From positions 13,888,001 to 13,952,000 of the forward strand of contig JAMPIQ010000001.1 of assembly GCA_024699855.1 (NCBI GenBank): a stretch of 64,000 nt of DNA, in the 5' to 3' direction. Of the stretch, positions 32,505 through 44,428 are shown one piece after another (position 1 is the first letter of the stretch; the number at the start of each line of letters is the position of its first letter). The notes below the pieces were generated by a model, which did no database searches, was not told the origin of the DNA, and saw nothing but the letters and a program-made list of their open reading frames with translations. This DNA comes from Aphelenchoides besseyi (taxonomy: Eukaryota; Nematoda; Chromadorea; Rhabditida; Aphelenchoididae). A program made the translations under genes and the position numbers.

Positions 32505-33833
32505 CTAACCCGATTTGGGTTTTCGACTTGGCGATGGTTTGCGTAAAATACGGGATGTTTCCAGGTGGTCACGTTTCTGTTGGGCTTCACGCATCGCTCG
32601 ACGTTCAACTCGTGAACTCAAACGCATCGGTTGCAATTTAACAGCAGAGAAAATTTGAGCTTCTGGAAACATAAAAACTAACAACAAGAAAATGAGATAC
32701 ACTTACCACTGGTTGCTGAAGTCAGCTTTTTTTCGTTCTTAAAAAACTCTAGGTCAACGAAATTGCTGTGAACACTAAAAAGGAAAATGAACGGAAAGAA
32801 CTTTAGCACTTACTTTAAAGTTTCATCACGAAGATGGTTTGGAAGTTTTCCGCAACGAGCAAACATCTGATGAGCATTCAACACACAAACTCTCCAGTTG
32901 TCCAAATCGCCAATCACAACCTTCAGAATAGTGAGCAGCTAAAGATCGTTAGTTTCGTTTTTGTAAGTCAACTTACTTGTTTGCCTTGTGGCAACTTCTC
33001 AACTTGATGCATGATAAAAGCACGTTCTTCATCTAATAAACGTCCCATTCGAATGCATTGGAACAACGAAGCAGCATGAATAAGACGATTCTTCGTGTCT
33101 TTCAACCATTTCACCGCCATAATCGCCACTTCGACTTCCGAGTTTACCGCCAAGTCACAGCTAAAAACATCGTTCATTCTAACCGCTTCCAATTCTACCT
33201 GTCCAGTATTTCAACCAATACCGACGGCGAAATCTCCGAAAACTGTGGCGACTCGCAAACTTGTTTGATGTTCGCTTTTGCGATATTCAAACTATTGGTG
33301 GCCACATCGTCGGCAGAATTCATGATCTGTTTGACACACAAGTTGCCAACAACTCGATCGAACGGTGAATTTGAGTCGACAGCAACTTGCTAGAACACAA
33401 CTTGGTTTCTTTCAGTTGAGCAACCTCACCTTTTGAATCAACGCCAAAAACCCGTCCAAATGCAAAGCACGACCCAACTCCAACAACTCGCCAACGATTC
33501 CATTTGAGTGGACCAAAACTCGTGGATCGAAAGCTTCGGCGTCGTTCAAGAAGTCGCGCACGATCGTAACACTTATCACATCGTATTGATTCAAATCGAA
33601 ACGCAACGGCGCCGCATTACCACGCGGTTTTCGGCCTTTGAAACGCGACGAATGTCGAGCCATGAGTTCGTAGTCGAGGAGCATATCACCGCGATTCGTA
33701 CGAAAGATGATCGGCCTGAACTCTCGTTGAAAGCAATCACATAACGAACTTACAACGTATTCCATTCACGATCGCTCAACACCGTCTCGCGAGTCGAATG
33801 TTGGGAGCCCGACGCGTTTCGACTGCTCGTCAT
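32505..33833 (-). CDS. BTB-BACK domain protein
   Basis: Six exons on the minus strand: 33754-33833, 33430-33715, 32977-33389, 32814-32938, 32707-32774 and 32505-32662. The start is MTSSRNASGSQHSTRE. Exon 2 encodes a BTB core (MLLDYELMARHSSRFKG..., then a DLN...VRDFL pattern and LLELGRALHLDGFL). Exon 3 encodes the BACK domain (DRMEAVRMNDVFSCDL..., AIMAVKWL). The C-terminus is basic (RKPSPSRKPKSG). No kelch or MATH repeats follow. BTB-BACK proteins usually act as substrate adaptors for cullin-3 ubiquitin ligases; that role is inferred from the family. Confidence 0.75.
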
Positions 33834-34653
33834 TACGTTGCGAACGCAAAATGAAAACTTCGTTGAAGACTTCTTGCACGTGCATTTCTATTCAGAATAC
33901 CACACTTGTTTGTTTTGACGTAAAAACATTTCAATGAAAAAAACCCCCTTCATTTGCCATATCCTTGTAAGCTCTTTGTGTTTTGCGATAAGTTAATTTC
34001 GGTATCTGAAAGCATTTCAACGTTTGTGCAAAATCACATAACAAAGACATCCGTTTCGCTATCCGCTCGACGGTTTGCCTCAACAGCTTTTGTTCTCTTG
34101 CGATCAAAACAGTCGGGACTGTTTGTTCGAATTAGCCAAACAACGTTGATTGTCCATTTCGTTGGCTGACGGTCTTGCTATTTAAATTCATTAGCCCTCA
34201 ATGGAATCTGTAGTCTCGTTCATTTCCTTTCTCGATACTTTCTGTAGTAATCAATTCCGTCCGGAGATTATCCGCTTTTGATTGCTCGTCCGTCCGTTGT
34301 TTCCGCTTTCACGCCTCCACATGTTCCTATTTTGATTGTCTGGAAGATTGTAGGTCAAACCAAGCAATCAATCAACGCTCTTCGAAAAGATCACTGAGCG
34401 TTTTTCGTCCGCAGCTTCTTACCAATTCAATCGCCTTATCATTGCCGTCGCTCGTTCCGGTTTGCGCGCAAATCCAATTGAACAATTGAAAGGCGATTAA
34501 GCGGATTTGACGAATCCAAAAACAAAAACTCTCGGTTGGTACAACTCAAATAGGTTTCCATTTTGCTTTTCCATCAGCGCGATTCATTCGATTTAAACGA
34601 CTGAACTCAATTGGTCGAAGTTGTTCTGGTGTTTGTACTATCCACTGAATGTA
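33834..34653. other. Intergenic, nothing recognised
   Basis: 820 nt between the divergent BTB-BACK gene and the acidic secreted-protein gene. The ORF 33954-34169 is featureless. A run of CCGTCCG and TCGTCCG strings near 34258-34295 is the only local repetition noticed. Confidence 0.4.
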
Positions 34654-35301
34654 ATGCGCTGCTCCACTTTGTTCTCTGTCCTTCTATTGACCTGTCTTTT
34701 TGCCGTCACTCTTCAAGCTCCAACACCCAAGTCCTCGGAGAAGGATGCTGTCGTGAAGAAGTCGCATAAATCCAAAACCGAAGAAGTGAAAATCGCCGAG
34801 AAAGAGGAAGACGACGAGTTGGTTCCTGCAAAAATTGATGGACCAGCGACCATTGAACCGAAATCAAACGATGGAGATGATGGTGAAGAAAAGATCGTGA
34901 CTATCAAAAGCACCGAAAGCCAAGAAGTTATTGTTGCTAGTGGAAGTGATCCCGAACAATCGAGTGAAGAAGCCAATTCCGAATCAGCTAACGAGAACTC
35001 GAAAAGCGTTGAAATTGACGAAAAGGATAATAAAAAAGTTGCTCGTGATGTTGAAGTAAAAACCGCTAACGATGAACGATTGAATCTTGCCGAAAGGACA
35101 ACTGGCACCGAGACAGGCACTGACGACGATTCTGATGACTCGGACAGCGATTATAGTTCCGATTCTGATAGCGACGATTCGGACGACGATAGCAATGAAA
35201 CAGTACGTTCATCCGATACGCCCAGTGCTGATGTCCCAATCAAACAAAGTGTTGAAGACTCGTTAGAGAGCAGTGGAGCTGAAACCTCAAAAGAACAATA
35301 A
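34654..35301 (+). CDS. Acidic Asp/Ser-rich secreted protein
   Basis: Single exon. The Met at 34654 starts a signal peptide (MRCSTLFSVLLLTCLFAVTL); an in-frame Met 33 nt upstream would bury it, so 34654 is preferred. The mature part (~190 aa) has no Cys. It is Lys/Glu-rich first, then strongly acidic with alternating Asp and Ser (positions 35125-35200, DDSDSDYSSDSDSDD type). The composition resembles phosphophoryn-like or other Ca-binding acidic proteins and offers many casein-kinase-type sites. That is only composition, not homology. No family assigned. Confidence 0.7.
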   Translation: MRCSTLFSVLLLTCLFAVTLQAPTPKSSEKDAVVKKSHKSKTEEVKIAEKEEDDELVPAKIDGPATIEPKSNDGDDGEEKIVTIKSTESQEVIVASGSDPEQSSEEANSESANENSKSVEIDEKDNKKVARDVEVKTANDERLNLAERTTGTETGTDDDSDDSDSDYSSDSDSDDSDDDSNETVRSSDTPSADVPIKQSVEDSLESSGAETSKEQ

Positions 35302-35967
35302 TCATTGTTGTCCATTGCTCTAATTTGTTGTCATTCATTAGCAAACTAATAAACAAGTCGCGTCTACTTGCTCTTCGGTTGTTGCCACAATGAAAAGAAA
35401 TATAGTTTCTTTAGGAAATGTGTGAATGAGATTGACCGTCGCACGGTGATTTACGATCTCAGAAGTTTTCTCGTGCCCTGCAACAGAGAGAACGCGGTCG
35501 TCAACAAACGGCGCCGGACGCAACCCGAAAACAAGCGGAGTTATCATCCTGCACAACGTTATCAGATTTTGGATACGAAGACAAACCTGGGAGCCGTTTA
35601 AGGACGGAGACAGCGGTTTCTACGCAGTATGTCTTCATTGGTTAACAGTTTACAAACTGATTTGGATCTGTTCAGCACGTTGTGATAACAAAACGTGCTA
35701 CGAACGCAAACCAATTCTCCATGAGTAAATTTTGATTACGGTGAGAGTTTGGTGTAACTTTCAGACATTTGTCGTTATGTACGAGCGGAAAGAAGTGTGC
35801 GGAGATTCGTAAGGTCCAAAATCTGATGGAAGATTGAAAGCTCAGCTCGCTGTTCACTGACGAATAAGTAAAATCTGCAGGTCTCTACGTTTTGAAATGC
35901 AATTTCTGCAGAATACTTGATTCGACACAACGAGAGACTAAACTTAATGTTGTTTGCGTTACTCGGT
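35302..35967. other. Intergenic, nothing recognised
   Basis: AATAAA at 35348 is a plausible poly(A) signal for the acidic gene. ORFs on both strands at 35338-35601 and 35672-35857 overlap and have no domain. The right end approaches the decayed gypsy integrase. Confidence 0.4.
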
Positions 35968-36800
35968 TCATCTTAGAACTGAGTGTGAGAGTTTTCGTTC
36001 ATTTGCGTCGATAACTGCCATTGTTTGATTTTGTAGCTTTGCGAGAGAATCCAGACTTGTGCATCGACGTTCCGTTAAAGTTGGATCTAGGCCGAACATC
36101 AGGTAATAAGGCGATTCATTCGTCGACAAGTGCATGCTTGTGTTGTAACAGAGAGTCGCTGCTAGCAGTACTTCATCGAACTCTTCGGTCTTCTTCTTCA
36201 GTTTGCTAATAACATCCTGAAAAGTACGTCCAACAGTTCCATTTCCGATGCTGTGATACGGCACTGTGTTGATTCTCTGGATTCGCAACTAAGTCGACAT
36301 TAGGTTCCAAATTTCTGATGATAAGTACCGCGCAGTTTTTGTCGGAAAGGAAGACGGCATCTCATATGTAAACCAAAATGAGTTTTTCAATAATCGTTGC
36401 CGCGATCGTGACCGATTAGGCATTCGGCAACGAAATCGACACGACGTACTCCGTAAACGAGTCAAACGCATTTAAGATGTGCACATTCCCTTTCCTTGTG
36501 ACCGGAAACGGCTCGCAAAGATCGAATCCGACTATCTAAAACGTTGTCCTTGTCTGCCAAGGGACTAGTGGACTCGCAAGGAAGTTCACAACGTAACTGA
36601 CGAACAACTTGCAGCGATTTTGCCAAATGTTTCGGCCATTGAATTGCAATTCGCAGTCATTGGTCGTTACAACTTGGCTGAAGTGCTCAATTTTGTAAAC
36701 AATCTCTTTGCGGGCCATTATGGAGCTCGCACAAATTGCATGCGTACGGCAGTGAATTTCATTGAGCAAATAACAGCACGGCAACTCGATGAATCAGATT
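35968..36800 (-). pseudogene. Decayed Ty3/gypsy integrase
   Basis: Minus-strand ORF 35968-36288 contains YHSIGNGTVGRTFQD, then CYNTSMHLSTNESPYYLMFG, the distal integrase core and the ~ST..SPF.LMFG motif of Ty3/gypsy (Metaviridae) elements. Upstream (36290-36550) another frame shows FDLCEPFPVTRKGNVHIL and AFDSFTEYVVSISLP, the start of the core, broken by stops and frameshifts. Weak zinc-domain remnants lie towards 36780. No reverse transcriptase, gag or LTR was seen. It is an old fragment with no coding capacity. Confidence 0.7.
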
Positions 36801-37288
36801 TAGATAGCAAATAAAGTTCTTGGGCGAATGGAATTCTTGAGTAAAAGAGTCAACGACTTTTCATCTGTTTTCAGTCGAATTCCTTAATGAACAGAAGACG
36901 CTTGAATCTGTTTTCGGTTTTAAACTACTGACTTTGGAATGTGATGAATGGGTTTACTCATCGTTCACGACTTGTTCATCTTATACACTTACTGCTCAGA
37001 GCTCGATTGTGTCTTCAAATTTCTTTGACGTTAAAAAGAATCTTTCTTCTTCATAATAAATACTCTCGATCACTTGTTGTTGTTCACTGTAGACGAATGA
37101 ATTTACAGGTCTTTTATTCGGAATACAATCTATAAGCAATGAACTCATCAACATAAAGTTTATTATGCATTAGAATCAAACCGGAAATCTCCAGTTTTTG
37201 GTCACACTTCGTCGTTAATTATTAGTTGACTTAATATACAAGACTTAAAACTCGAGTGTGTCTCTCTTCTCTTGCTTCTTTAATTGCT

Positions 37289-38081
37289 CTAGCTACACAA
37301 ACTGCAAGAGTAGGGGCACTCCATTTGAACGGCTGGATCACTACACTTCTTCTTCTTTGCGGGCTTGAAACAGCTCAAAGTTGTGTCTTTGCAACTGTTA
37401 GTCGAATCTGGAAGATGATCGTGCGCATCACACATTTTACAGGCTTCAGCGCATTGAAGCAACATCATAATAGCATAGGTCTAAAGGAGAGCGGGTTTTT
37501 GGGAACTGAATTCAAACTCACATTACTCTCACAAAGACGTTTGCTACTCTCACAGGCAGGGTGTAAGTTCTTGCATACTTAAAAACAATATTCATTATTT
37601 TACACAAATTCTTAGTACCTTTTGGTTTATTGGTAGTTGCAACGGGTGCTGCTGTTGCTCCTCCGGGGTTGGTCGTAACAACGGCCGGTGCATTAGTTGC
37701 TGGTTGTGTGGGTGCAGGCGCTATAGTCGTATCGTCGGCTTCACAATCTTCATCATCAATAGGAGTCGCCACGTTGGGGACGTTGGTAGCTCCTAATAGT
37801 GCCGCAGTCGGTGCTTGTGTTGCTGCTGGTGCTTGTGTTGCTGGCGGTGCCGCTGGTTGTGTCGCTGGTGCCGCTGGTTGTGTCCCTGCAGGCGCTATAG
37901 TCGTATCGTCGGCTTCACAGTCCTCCTTAAAATAATCATATACACATGAATAAGATGAGAATAATCGTTGAAGTAAAGTCAAAGAGAATTAACTCACGTC
38001 GTCTACAATGGCGGCTCTTGTCACAACCAACAGTCCGGTTACGAAAAGCACCACGTAGAAATGTAAACGTCGACTCATCAT
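37289..38081 (-). CDS. Secreted two-ShKT-domain protein with Thr/Pro-rich linker
   Basis: Four exons on the minus strand: 37998-38081, 37619-37925, 37522-37577 and 37289-37480. A signal peptide (MMSRRLHFYVVLFVTGLLVV) is followed by an Ala/Thr/Pro-rich region. That region contains two copies of EDCEADDTTIAPA and about ten PATQ/PAAP-type units. Then come two six-Cys ShKT domains. The first spans exons 3-4 (CKNLHPACESSKRLCESN then CAEACKMC). The second begins SCKDTTLSCF and ends CPYSCSLC just before the stop. ShKT modules are abundant in nematode secreted and surface proteins; no channel-blocking function can be claimed. Confidence 0.75.
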
Positions 38082-38706
38082 ACCATCTAATTTGCAAACT
38101 GAAAGCTCAGTTAGCAACTAGCAAAGGGTTTTGTTCACTTTGCCGAATCGACCGGATATACGAAACCACGCCTATTTCATGCGAACCGATCGGCCACCTG
38201 CTTCTTTTCGATCAAATGCTTCGATTTCACTAATTTGAACGAATGTTATCGTTGTTGAGTTTCCGGTTTAAATTGGAAATCTCATCCACTGGGCGAATGT
38301 TTACGTTTCGAATGATCAGTACATGTTCGTCTGTGTCAATTGCGACTTTAACGACATTGGCCCAGTTGTGCAAACTTACCATTTGAATCGTACGCTGCTG
38401 TTTACAAGAAGCAATCGACAACGTAAATCACGTGAATTTTGTAATTTACGTGCGTCAGATTTCACTCCGAAATTGGAGGAGGCAATGCGGTGAACATGTT
38501 TGCACTTTGTGGTTCGCAGATCAAAAGCAATTTCCGCTCAATTAGCAGATACCGCGTTCATGATCTTCAAAGGCTAATTTTAATACTACCGAAACATTTT
38601 GCAGTCATAAATAACTTTTTTATTGTCGCAAACATGCGGTATGTACAAACAAGCAGTTGACGGAAATAATTTACTAGCGAACTATTGGATTTCTTTAAGT
38701 GTCCAG
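38082..38706. other. Intergenic with one doubtful exon
   Basis: The minus-strand ORF 38230-38421 includes KVAIDTDEHVLIIRNVNIRP, which looks like globular coding sequence, but it is isolated. I see no matching neighbour exons. Otherwise nothing is recognised. Confidence 0.3.
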
Positions 38707-38907
38707 TTAGCCACCACATAGTGGGTTGTAATCGTCCATGACGACCATCGTTCGTAAGTCCAACGATCGAGTGAACTCCTCGGCTTCCACTTGGGCTCTC
38801 TTCTCTTCCTCCAGTAGTCGACATTCGAAGTGTTTGTCTTCTTCGTTATCCGAAAAAGCGACAATCAAACTGGCCAACGTGGCGGCACAGAACGAAACAA
38901 AAAACAT
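38707..38907 (-). CDS. Small secreted peptide (putative)
   Basis: A 66-codon single-exon ORF on the minus strand with a good signal peptide (MFFVSFCAATLASLIVAFS). A short acidic/helical mature part follows, with two Cys (HFECRLL near its start and NPLCGG at the very end). An antisense ORF (38738-39091) covers the same DNA but is Ser/Arg-rich with no features, so the minus strand is preferred. No known peptide family; no dibasic cleavage pattern. Confidence 0.45.
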   Translation of the reverse strand: MFFVSFCAATLASLIVAFSDNEEDKHFECRLLEEEKRAQVEAEEFTRSLDLRTMVVMDDYNPLCGG

Positions 38908-40492
38908 TGTTCTTGAACTGCAAGATCGATGGAGTTATTCGCACAAAAACAAGTGGTCGGAAGTATCTGAAGAAGTTGAAGTAAACAGCTGGACAATCGA
39001 TTTCAAGCACGTCGTTAATCTCGATCATGAACAAAAGTTTCAATTTTCAACAATGATCTTAGATGAATACCTTAAGCACACAGTCGACTGAAATTTCTAC
39101 CACCGTCCAACAAATTAGTCAGAACACAAGTTCGTACGGCGTTTTAGTCTTTGCTTTATAGTTTTTCTGCTAATCGAATCAGGAAGTTTGTGGAATCGAA
39201 ACAACTCGCGAAACTTAAAAGAACCGCACGACAGACGGCAGAGATGAGTGGGATTAACTGTAAGATACGTTGGAAACGAAGGAACACCCAAGCGAAATCA
39301 ACAGAATTAAAACGAGGGTGTGCAGGTCGTTTGTAGGAACTTTGTGTCAAGTACAAACAGAAGACAGTTTGTAATAACAATTCAGGTTCAGAGAGATATT
39401 GGAAACTCTTTACTCACTTCCTAGAACCTTTAAAAGTGCAAAGCAAACCGAAAATTTGAAAAATACAACGCAAAACCACAGGGTTCAAATCGACAAGAGC
39501 GGAATTCGTTTCCGTATTCCTCTCGGTGTCCTTTGAAAACAAAATCGTTAACTTTAACGACTTTATTTTTTACCCATCACAAGCGATTACTTAACTTACG
39601 AACCTGAAAACTCGAAGACTATGATCTACACGCAACATTTCTTACACTTTTACTTTCAAAGTCAACCAGAAAGCGCTACTGGGCGCTGTTTTTGTGTTAT
39701 CACATTCATTTATCTTTTCTGTTTATTGGAAGCACGAGGGGAATAACACACGATCAGAAGAAAACAAGATTGCGGTCTCGATGCAAAAGACCACGTGCTT
39801 TCGAACGCGTTCTTTCGATTCAATTCTGTTGCAATGATTAGTTGCAAACAAGCGAAAGTTCGTGATAAAATTTTAGTTACGTGTTAACCATTAAGTTCAC
39901 TGCAGTCTATTGAGATCAATTCTAAAATCTCTTTGTTTGCAGTTATTGTCAACTAGATGAACGGTAATGTTCTTCGACCATTTCGGCCTAACGATCGCTC
40001 TTGTAGCTTCTAAATGAAAAACCACGCAGTTAACAAGAGCACTGCGCAATGACAAAAACGTGTGTAATCACATTACAACAAAAATTGCAACCCATTTTGT
40101 TTGCGTTTCGCAATCAAAGACCTCCGACCTGACCACCCATAACGTACAAGCGTTGACAGAAACTACCGCTCAGTTTACTGCGCTTTAATTCGATGAACAG
40201 ATTCCCCGCGTAAACAGAAAGTAGTCATGATCCCACTTAATGCAATTAGACATTCAACAAACACTCGCCGATGTCTAAAGGGCAATCAATCATTCCAATC
40301 TTCGAAACAACAATCATCGGAGAGTTTATTTATCGATTAAAATGATTGACGAGCTTTAAAGAACAATTGAAGAGATATGAATGTAATGGTTAATTGTCAT
40401 GTACAAAACGGCAAGTGACTTAAGTTCATGAAATTGATAAAACCCGATAGAATGGGAAAAACGTTATAGCAAATTTTACATGTCGAGAACTC
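38908..40492. other. Gene-free stretch of about 1.6 kb
   Basis: I find no supported ORF; 39151-39336 and 39156-39380 are overlapping antisense ORFs without features. Base composition is AT-rich with no tandem repeats seen. It lies downstream of the carnitine acetyltransferase gene. Confidence 0.4.
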
Positions 40493-43076
40493 TCACAATT
40501 TGGCCGACTGTTTTAAACGACCAGCAGCCTCCAGAAGCTGTCGCATTTCTCGAAGTGCTCGTTGCAATTCTTCAGCGAACTGTCGTGCCGATGTTTGAGT
40601 ACACGAATTGTAAGCAGTGATAGTGAAGATAATCGAAGTCTCTCGTGGATTATAACAACAACCGTAGCAATCCGGCGCCGATGGTCCGAAACCCATTTTG
40701 GTTTCGCGTTCCGTTGGCACTTGACTGGTCGAGACTTGGAAGTGATAGAGCCGTTGAACTGCGTGCGATCTCAACAGCTCGGGAATTGGCAATCCATTTT
40801 CGAGAGCAATGAGTTTAAGACCCAAAATGTGACGATCCATTCCATTCCCTGAACACAACTTCGATCAATAAACGTTGTGCATTTCGCTTACCATTCATTG
40901 CCATAACCGAGTAGTTTTTGTGTGCTGTTGTTGCACGAATCAACAAATCGCAGAGTTCGACATTCGGTTTGGTTCGTAGAGAACCAGCGAACTGCTCAAC
41001 GAAAGCAGCTGCTTCCTGACCGGGCGATCGAATGGTGTCAGTTCGTCCATCGACGAATTGTCGCAACGTAGCAGTTTCGTATGTTGGTGGCAAGGAGCCA
41101 TGAAGTCGATAGAAAGCAACTTGAAAGGCCAATTGAATGAAACTATCGGGACTAATTCGAGCCATTTTCGGAACATTTTTGCCAAAATCCGTGAAATGCA
41201 GAGACTTTACTTCGATATCAGCTGCTGCACTGAAAAAACTTTATAGTTGAAAAACACGAACCAATAAGCTCACATGTCCAACTCGTGTTTAGCTGTTTCA
41301 ATCGCTTTTCTATCGTCCTCATTCAAACTCCACTCCAATTTCTCAACACCGCTCACCGACTCGACATCAGTCGTAGCGGGGAATTGGTTTCTACGTCTAA
41401 AGAACAATTGTTATGTTAAAATTCGAATAAAACGCTTACAATCCATTTTGCAGGAAGTCCAACATGTTTGCAACCTAAAACAGGTAAATGGCTTTGATAT
41501 CTTCAGCGTTCATTTTCTTAAAGATTTATCAACTTTAATTGTTGATAATCCAAACATATTATTGAGTATACTCACTGGAGGACCTTCAGCGGGTGTGTGC
41601 TCGTATGTGCACCCGATGTCACCGTTTTGATTCAAAAACAACTGAACGGTCTTGTCGAACCATCGGTTGATCGCATTCTCGCGAGCTCCGCCGCCAAGTA
41701 ATGCCTGATGCATCAACGTCTCTTCGCGACTATTACCCGGTCGTGGTTGAACAGTTCGATCGAGAGCCAAAACAAAAAGGGAATCGACGTATTGTTCAAT
41801 GTTTTTGGGATGACGTTCTAAAGCAATAGGTTGACGAATAACTACTGTATAAACTCACCTTCAAGTCGTTTGTATACTGCAGCCCACTCTTCACGGCCAA
41901 CTCCAGAAACTAAATTTATGGGTTCCGGATTTTGCTCATTGGATTTGGACAAAACTTCAGAACGTAAAAGCTGTTGAATTTGTTTGATTCCCAATGGGTT
42001 TCCTTTCTTGTCGTAGACTGGAAACCAGAAGGTCTGAAATCAGTTTAGGTACAGGGAAATTTTCTTCAAACTGACATGTCCATTTCGTGTAACAAAAATG
42101 TGTTTCGAACGCCGTTGATGTCCGTAAACCAATTCGTCTTTTGCGTGTCGAGGAATTCGCGTTGTTCCAAACAGATTCTCGTATTGACTCATGTCAAAGG
42201 GAGTCTTGGGGCTTCCATCTTGTTTCAAAGATTTGCTGAAAAAAAGCACTGAAAAAAGTCAGAACGACAACTAACCTTTGAATAAGGTGGTAATATTGCA
42301 AGACGATGTGAATAACTTTTGCAGCGTATTCCAATTGTCCATCTTCGCCTTTGAATGGGAACGTTTCCAATGTAATTCCTGGACTTGTGACTATTGGCAA
42401 TGGAGTTCGTGCTTCAAGATATGCAACATTCAACCACCATGGAGTTAACTGAAGAGAAGAATGCTACAAGCTCAACGCCTTTACATACCCAATTATTCAA
42501 CTTTTGAGCTCGTTCTTCCAAAAGCTGCTGCAACTTATCGCCTTTTCCTTCACGTTCAAATTCTGCTGCCAATCGTAAGGTCTCTTTGAACTGAGCGGTT
42601 GTCTGAACGGGTTTAGCAAAATGAACGAGTTTGGCAATTGTATCGTGTAGTTTAGGCACAGGCAAACGAGGGAGATTGGTTTGATATGCAGCTGAAACAG
42701 AGTCAGTAGACGTTTAAGAGACGATGTTATTTGATGAATACGCACATCTTTTAGACATCTTCTATACAAGAAAAAAACAACCGACCACAAAAAACAAACA
42801 GCAGAAACTAATCAGCTAAACAGCTGCAAGTATTTGAACTATCCACTTACTTTTATGTGCTACGAGTTGTTGATCAGTTGCGACGGCTGTTGAGCTTTTC
42901 CGATTCAATTCCAAACTGACGGCCGCTGCCGTTTTCGTCGGTCCAACGATCGTGTTCGCGTGCTGTTTGCCCATTACTTGTCGTTCAGAAGTGACCAATG
43001 GCGATGAAAGTGCAGCGGTTGCAGAGAAGCGACGTTGAAGCGAAAGTAAACGAAGTGGAGAAGCCACGGTGATCGA
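40493..43076 (-). CDS. CRAT: Carnitine O-acetyltransferase
   Basis: Ten exons join in frame: 42851-43076, 42489-42691, 42276-42448, 42076-42235, 41859-42033, 41576-41816, 41440-41474, 41274-41396, 40892-41229 and 40493-40848. The product (~680 aa) has the choline/carnitine acyltransferase landmarks LPRLPVPKL, the catalytic His in YEHTPAEGPP, and GRTDTIRS, which binds carnitine and CoA in this family. It swaps acetyl groups between CoA and carnitine. The N-terminus is basic and Arg/Ser-rich (LRLLSLQRRFSATAAL), like a mitochondrial presequence. The C-terminus is AKL, a peroxisomal PTS1. The start codon is probably in a 12-nt exon at 43430-43441 (MRRL, 353-nt intron). That exon overlaps a plus-strand ORF, so it is not certain. 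Confidence 0.85.
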
Positions 43077-43511
43077 CTGAAATCCGACAATTACTACGCA
43101 TAACTGAGCTTACATATGAAATAGATTACAACAACTATTCGGTGGCAAACTTCTCGCTTAAGCTTCTTTTCATTCTCAATAAAAAGACTCTTAAGATTTT
43201 TGGGTTTTAAAAACGCGCGAGTAATCGGAAAGAAACGAACGAAACTACGCGGTTTGTGTTCGTGCACTTTTCGTAGTCAATTCGATCAATGAGATGGTCA
43301 ACGATGAAACCTCAAAAGTTATAGTGAGTGCGAGCGATTGATAAAAACAAGCGTACACATTTGTCCTTAAGTCCTATGCTAAGTACGTTAAGAACCCAAT
43401 GACCAACAAAATCGAAACAGTTCACTTACTAGTCGTCTCATTGTCGGCGGTTTAGAGCCCGTTGATAGTCAATTTGGAGCTAAAGATCTCGAAAAAGACG
43501 AACAAGAGCGA

Positions 43512-43775
43512 ATGGCTCAAACGTTCCTGAATCACGAGCCCCTTCCGGCGGTCTCTTGCTTCGAATGGCCAAATGGTCAAACTCAAAAACCCAACGTGTT
43601 CATAGTCGGGACTCTTCCGAGCAAAAGTGTTCGAATCGCTCGTCGATTCAGCGAGAACTTTGCACTCAACCGAAAAGCTCAAAACTCGTTCGTTTGCCCA
43701 TGCACATCGCGCGTTCGCTGCGCACAAAAGACGGAGTTTCAAGTCGTAGTGTGTAGTGGACATGAAAACGAGTAG
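43512..43775 (+). CDS. Hypothetical protein
   Basis: The frame stays open upstream to about 43393 without an ATG; that part includes GAKDLEKDEQERMAQTF and looks coding. The visible Met at 43512 would give 87 residues, ending VVVCSGHENE. It has several Cys, a basic middle and no signal peptide. It may be a terminal exon of a longer gene. It lies divergently upstream of the carnitine acetyltransferase gene and overlaps its possible first exon. No family recognised. Confidence 0.35.
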   Translation: MAQTFLNHEPLPAVSCFEWPNGQTQKPNVFIVGTLPSKSVRIARRFSENFALNRKAQNSFVCPCTSRVRCAQKTEFQVVVCSGHENE

Positions 43776-44428
43776 AGCTCGAACGCGAATTGATACGAAA
43801 TTAGACAAAACTAATGCGCTTTGACTAACGAGTTTAAGTTCCGCATATGTAAACTTTTTAAATGCAAAATCTTACCGTAGATCTTGTGTGTGCAACAAAC
43901 GGAGGACAAAGTTCAATTATTTCCCGTAGACCTAAATGTCTGTTCTAATGAGTTCAAAAAACTGCTCATCCTATTGATCCATTTGTCTATCTCATTGTCT
44001 GTTTTTTGAACAATCCACCTGTTCAACGTCATCACACGTGCCGTCAGATGTGAAGTTCAAAGGAGAAGAAGAACAACAAAACATTTTATCCTTGTGGCAA
44101 ACATCTTCGAGACTTTGGACTTTATCCTTCGACTAACAAAACGATTAGTTAGTGCCGATAACTTTAGTTCAATGAAACAGCTCTTGATAAAAAGAAGTGA
44201 AATCCTTGAAGACTATAATGAAGAAGATGAGTTTAATGATATGATTAGTTGAAGAATCATAAGAACATAAGGATAACCATAAACCTTCCATTTGCATGAG
44301 TGCAAAAGAATACTCTATGATTCAAAAATTTGCATTTTGCTGTTGAGCAAAAAAGTTCAACTTCAATTCATTTCGTTGTTTTCGTTTCTTCTCGTCTCTC
44401 GCCTTCGCCAATTTCTCTCTCAGTCAGC
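43776..44428. other. Intergenic, nothing recognised
   Basis: AT-rich spacer. The ORF beginning 44292 has no features, and its second half overlaps the first exon of the small gene at 44429. Confidence 0.4.

Noticed and set aside
42497..42790. ORF 42497-42790 (minus)
   Set aside because: It overlaps carnitine acetyltransferase exon 3 and its intron in another frame.
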